A stretch of DNA of 64,000 bases, from the NCBI RefSeq assembly GCF_001877785.1, contig NZ_MINN01000161.1:62001-126000 (forward strand), read 5' to 3'. The position numbers and the translations under genes were made by a program. This document shows, piece after piece, positions 60,677 through 64,000 of the stretch (the stretch's first letter is position 1; each line of letters begins with the position of its first letter). The stretch is from Rossellomorea aquimaris (GTDB lineage Bacteria; Bacillota; Bacilli; Bacillales; Bacillaceae_B). The notes under the pieces were generated by a model. That model was not told the DNA's origin, searched no databases, and saw only the letters and a program-made list of their open reading frames with translations.

Positions 60677-61720
60677 TTGAAACATTTACTGCAATCAGAT
60701 GAAGTGGAAACCATATCCCTGGAGGTGGAATGGTCACCTGTATGGGAAGTCATCCTTGGCATCTCAGGATATACACATAAGCAGCTCAGGCACACCTTCG
60801 ACATGGACAGGGAGTGGGCAGAAGCCTCATCTTCCATGCCTCCAACTTTGGTGAAGAGCCTGAATGAAATCGAAAAAACGAACTTCTGGTACGCCCTCAT
60901 TATGCTTCAAGATCAATTTTCCGCAGAGACCGTTCAAGATTTTTCGAACAGCCTGACGGAGCTTCCAGCGGTTGATTTTTATAAAACCGTGCTGCCGTAT
61001 AAAAGCCGAAATCTTGAGACGATGAGATCGGAAACAGCTAAACAGCATACGAAACTCGATCTGTTTGAGCAATACGCTGCAAATTTTGAAGGTCATGAAT
61101 TTTTACGGGGATATATAAGTCATCTTGGGCGGTATTCCTATGAGGTACTCAGGGATCTGCTGATCACCATCTTGGATGAATGGCACAGCTGGATCAGTCA
61201 AAACGAAGACTGGGAAAAGTGGGTCAAGGCACTGGATTATGAGAGTAAGCAGCATCGCAGCCTTGATGCAAGAAATTCTGTAGAGGAAATTGAAAGAGTG
61301 ACGGACGGGGTGAACTACCTCCCGGAACCCGGGGTATGGAAGGTCAAACTGATTCCCCATGCAGCCTACAGACCGTGGATATTGGAAAAACGGACCCAGG
61401 ATACAAAGATTTTTTTCTATCCGTTAAAAGATGATTACCTTGCATCCCCGGGAGAGCCCTCACCGGAATTAGTCCGCGGCCACAAAGCCCTGGGGGACGA
61501 GCTCCGTCTGAAGCTGCTGTATCAGCTTATGAAAGGACCGATGTCGCTGCAGGAATTGAGTGTTCAGTTTCAAACGTCTAAAACATCGCTCCATCATCAA
61601 CTCTCACTGTTAAAAGCGGCAAAATTTGTGGCGGCTGATAAAGGGGTTTATTCAGTGAACCCGCACAGGATCGGAGCTTTTTCAGAAAAACTGAATCAAT
61701 TCCTGGATTCCAAAAGATGA
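60677..61720 (+). CDS. ArsR-family HTH regulator with long N-terminal domain
   Basis: The 347 aa have an N-terminal helical region of unknown fold (about 1-240) and a C-terminal ArsR-type winged helix (HKALGDELRLKLLYQLMKGPMSLQELSVQFQTSKTSLHHQLSLLKAAKFV, about 260-312). No metal-binding cysteine pair is seen, so it is not a classic metal sensor. TTG 60677 follows AAGGAGG. Its stop overlaps the start of the MFS gene (ATGA), so it most likely controls that transporter. Confidence 0.8.
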   Translation: MKHLLQSDEVETISLEVEWSPVWEVILGISGYTHKQLRHTFDMDREWAEASSSMPPTLVKSLNEIEKTNFWYALIMLQDQFSAETVQDFSNSLTELPAVDFYKTVLPYKSRNLETMRSETAKQHTKLDLFEQYAANFEGHEFLRGYISHLGRYSYEVLRDLLITILDEWHSWISQNEDWEKWVKALDYESKQHRSLDARNSVEEIERVTDGVNYLPEPGVWKVKLIPHAAYRPWILEKRTQDTKIFFYPLKDDYLASPGEPSPELVRGHKALGDELRLKLLYQLMKGPMSLQELSVQFQTSKTSLHHQLSLLKAAKFVAADKGVYSVNPHRIGAFSEKLNQFLDSKR

Positions 61721-62937
61721 AGAAATACTCCAGATCATTCAAGGCGCTTTGGGCAGGGGAAGTCATTTCGGAATTCGGCGGGGCGGCCGGAGGGATCATT
61801 AACGGATTGCTGTTATTTGAATTGACAGGCTCAAAAGAATGGATGGGCATCCTCTGGCTCGTTTACTTTATTCCTTCTCTGGTTTTACAGGGAATCAGTG
61901 CCCCGTTTCTTAACCATATCGTTAAAGAAAAGATGCTGAAGAGGATCCAATTGATCCGTGCATTTGCTTATCTGCTTCCCCTGGCAGGCTATTTGACCGG
62001 CTCCAAGCTCGGGATCATTTCAGGATTAGTCCTGCTGCAATGCCTGCTGGGAATGATGCAGCCCATTTACGCAAGCCTGTCCTTTTCTTTACTGCCCGAT
62101 ATTTGCAAGGAGGAAGAGCTCGCAGATGCAAACGGCTTACTCGACGGCACCATCAGGCTGATGAGTTTTCTTGCCCCGGGAGCCACTTCCTTATTACTTG
62201 TGGCCATCCCGATGCATTTCATCTATGGTTTTTCCTGCGTCATGTTTCTTGCCAGTTATTTCGCACTGACGCAAATACCTCAAACCAGTACAAAAAAAGT
62301 GGCCGCATGGACAAAGAAATTCTGGTGGGAAGAGATGAAGGAGGGATACAAAACCTTCTTTCAATATCCCCATCTCCTGCGCCTGATCATTCTTTCCTCT
62401 GCTGTACAGTTCGCAGTAGGGGCAGCTTTGGTGTTGAGTGTCCCCTTCATTCGCGGCGTTCTGAATGGCGAGACCTGGCACTATGGGATTTTTTCAGGCG
62501 CCTTTCCCGTCGGATATGCCCTCGGCATGCTTTTACTGACCCGTGTACCGAAAAACGCGCAAACGATGTATGTGGGCTTGATAGGCGGCGGCCTTTCCTT
62601 CGTATTCTTGTATTACGTCCACTCGATCCCGTTAGCGTGGCTCTGTGAATTATTCGGCGGCCTGATCTTTCCCTTGTTCAATGCCCAGAATGCCGCTCAG
62701 TTTCAAAAGGAATCCCCAAGAGACCGCCTGTCACAGTTGAGTGCTGTGAGACTCCTTTTCATCAGGGTGACGATGCCTTTGGGGATCTTGTTTGCCTCTT
62801 CAGCAGTTTCCAGTACAAGAGAGACCTATATGTTTGTTGGACTGGTCATCGTCATACCAGGATTATATTATTTTGTCACTTCATTTTTTCGGAGAGAGTC
62901 CCGGCTGCCTGTGGAAGAAAACAAGAAGATTGGGTGA
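61717..62937 (+). CDS. MFS transporter
   Basis: The 406-residue protein has about twelve membrane helices and an MFS-like half repeat (SFKALWAGEVISEFGGAAGGIINGLLLFELTGSKEWMGILWLVYFIPSLVLQG at the N-terminus). It resembles MFS_3/enterobactin-exporter-like drug and siderophore exporters. The substrate is unknown. It is translationally coupled to the ArsR-type regulator. No terminator is evident. Confidence 0.82.
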   Translation: MKKYSRSFKALWAGEVISEFGGAAGGIINGLLLFELTGSKEWMGILWLVYFIPSLVLQGISAPFLNHIVKEKMLKRIQLIRAFAYLLPLAGYLTGSKLGIISGLVLLQCLLGMMQPIYASLSFSLLPDICKEEELADANGLLDGTIRLMSFLAPGATSLLLVAIPMHFIYGFSCVMFLASYFALTQIPQTSTKKVAAWTKKFWWEEMKEGYKTFFQYPHLLRLIILSSAVQFAVGAALVLSVPFIRGVLNGETWHYGIFSGAFPVGYALGMLLLTRVPKNAQTMYVGLIGGGLSFVFLYYVHSIPLAWLCELFGGLIFPLFNAQNAAQFQKESPRDRLSQLSAVRLLFIRVTMPLGILFASSAVSSTRETYMFVGLVIVIPGLYYFVTSFFRRESRLPVEENKKIG

Positions 62938-63100
62938 TGAAAAGCAGCACAAATTCTCCCCTCGAAACCTATAGATTTTAAGAAAAATCAGATGTAATGG
63001 TTTGAAAATGAAAAATATATCCTTTTAAGTGAGTTACATTTTATTAAGAACACTATGTTATGTTTTTAATAAGGGATTTACTTAGAATGGAGGAAGTCTA

Positions 63101-63646
63101 GTGAGTAAGGACGTTATTCAAACAAAATTTCAAGTTTCGTTGAAAGATTGTATTGATGTTATAAGAAATTTTCCAGCATTCAGGTTTTCGTATTTTTTTA
63201 TACTTCTATTAGTGCCGGTTGTGTTAATTTTCAACTACATCACTATTAGTATTCCGGCAAACCAAGACTCATTGATTAATTTGATTATCCTCTGCGTGAT
63301 TTTTCTAATCGGAGTCCATATACTTATGAAAGGGATGGAAAAAGTACTGGCAATAAGATTGTACAGAACTTTAAAAAAGAGTGGTGCATCTCAACTTATT
63401 GTAGGAATTGACAAACAGACCTTAGAGTTTGTTTTAGGGGCAAAACAGAATAGGCAAACTATCAATAAAAAATATGTTGTAATCTCTACACCCAAAAAAT
63501 ATTTATTTTATGAAGGAAAAGGAGTTAAACCCTTAATGTTCTTTTTGCCTAAAAGAGGCAGTGCAGCTCATGAACAAGTAGTAAATGAAATCATAGAGAT
63601 TGTCCATAAACAAGAAAAAGTTCCTCTCAAGGAGAGAAAAAGATGA
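63101..63646 (+). CDS. YcxB-like membrane protein (tentative)
   Basis: The 181-residue protein has two membrane helices (about 27-47 and 57-77). A cytosolic C-terminal domain follows (IDKQTLEFVLGAKQNRQTINKKYVVISTPKKYLFYEGKGVKPLMFFLPKRG) with the tyrosine-rich pattern of YcxB-type domains. The gene is clearly more AT-rich than the rest of the window, as is the ECF sigma gene after it, which suggests a transferred segment. GTG 63101 follows GGAGGAAG. Confidence 0.6.
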   Translation: MSKDVIQTKFQVSLKDCIDVIRNFPAFRFSYFFILLLVPVVLIFNYITISIPANQDSLINLIILCVIFLIGVHILMKGMEKVLAIRLYRTLKKSGASQLIVGIDKQTLEFVLGAKQNRQTINKKYVVISTPKKYLFYEGKGVKPLMFFLPKRGSAAHEQVVNEIIEIVHKQEKVPLKERKR

Positions 63647-63699
63647 CCGTCAATTGACGAGTCTTTATAGTTTCTTTTGAGTGCCAATATTTCTCTAAA

Positions 63700-63740
63700 G
63701 AGGAGGCGATTGCCATAAAAAGGGTGATCGTCTTTTATTA
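63700..63740 (+). terminator. Possible terminator after the YcxB-like gene
   Basis: GGCGATTGCC and GGGTGATCGTC can pair imperfectly around ATAAAAA and are followed by TTTTATTATG. Confidence 0.4.
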
Positions 63741-63824
63741 TGAAAAAAAAAATTTGTAAATTATTCAACGAATGTGAAAGTGAAATCGTCTAATGAATAA
63801 TTAATAAGAAAGGGGGTTACTGCT

Positions 63825-64000
63825 ATGAATTATCACGGACCTACGCCAAATGATGACTTATTCGCATATATATTCAAAGAGTATAGTGACGATGTTTATC
63901 GTTTAATCTTTACATACGTAAAAAAGAAAGAGATAGCGGAAGATTTAGTACAAGAAGTTTTTATAAAATGCTATAAGAATATTGATGATTTTAAAGGTAA
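63825..64000 (+). CDS. ECF-type RNA polymerase sigma factor (3' end outside window)
   Basis: The 58 visible residues are sigma region 2: LFAYIFKEYSDDVYRLIFTYVKKKEIAEDLVQEVFIKCYKNIDDFKG. The AEDLVQEVFIK stretch is the -10 recognition core of ECF sigma factors. ATG 63825 follows AAGGGGG. The AT-rich composition resembles the preceding gene. An anti-sigma factor would be expected downstream. Confidence 0.85.
   Translation, partial: MNYHGPTPNDDLFAYIFKEYSDDVYRLIFTYVKKKEIAEDLVQEVFIKCYKNIDDFKG

Overview
The window is about 47% GC chromosome of an endospore-forming member of the Bacillaceae. Its gene order follows the Bacillus subtilis pdxK-ung-ywdI-ywdK-gerQ/cwlJ ... hemQ-pta-lipL ... rsfA-ywfO-ywgA-ywhB-ywhC-ywhD-pbpG-speE-speB-ywiB-argS arc, interleaved with genes B. 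subtilis does not have there. Sporulation genes (gerQ, cwlJ, rsfA, a SpoVB-type flippase), bacillithiol synthesis (bshB2/yojF), coproheme decarboxylase and a perfect ParB site (parS) all agree with an origin-proximal Bacillaceae segment. A Rossellomorea-like genus is possible but cannot be shown from this sequence alone.

Layout. 1-9 kb: folD (cut by the left edge) behind a ZTP riboswitch, an SDR with a QueA-like paralogue, a VOC protein, a YczE-type membrane protein, then a compact DinB / zinc-ribbon / AlkD / peroxiredoxin-like cluster and a secreted metalloprotease. 9.7-15 kb: threonine catabolism (kbl-tdh), an orphan PAS histidine kinase and a frameshifted polysaccharide flippase. 15-24 kb: three transporters (YjiH, AtoE, BCCT), a Cof phosphatase, a PQQ-type lipoprotein and a nucleoside hydrolase. 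24.6-27.1 kb: a leftward cassette with a LexA-type box, a SigO-like sigma factor, an RsoA-like partner, two leaderless cell-wall hydrolases and a small YvrJ membrane protein. 27.5-31 kb: an SDR and an autoregulated ABC exporter/TetR operon with two operators. 31-58 kb: the conserved ywd/ywf/ywh backbone. 58-64 kb: ywiB-argS, a XapX protein, an ArsR-MFS pair, an AT-rich YcxB-like gene and the start of an ECF sigma gene (cut by the right edge).

The strongest observations are these. (1) A peroxiredoxin-like gene has an in-frame TGA exactly at the catalytic cysteine (U-P-I-C), followed at SECIS distance by a perfect 7-bp hairpin, so it is a selenoprotein candidate. (2) The SigO/RsoA cassette looks like an SOS-inducible two-subunit sigma factor coupled to holin/endolysin-type genes. 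(3) The gaps hold a family of short phased motif arrays. Six arrays use different words at 20-21 bp spacing, usually with five units. One 14-unit array carries 13-bp palindromes at 25-bp spacing, and the same geometry recurs at the pdxK terminator. (4) There are two dispersed repeat families. Family A (about 150-180 bp) is MITE-like and twice sits exactly at a stop codon, with 8-9 bp target duplications. Family B (134 to about 330 bp) has ends that co-vary between copies.

No tRNA, rRNA or CRISPR array was recognised.
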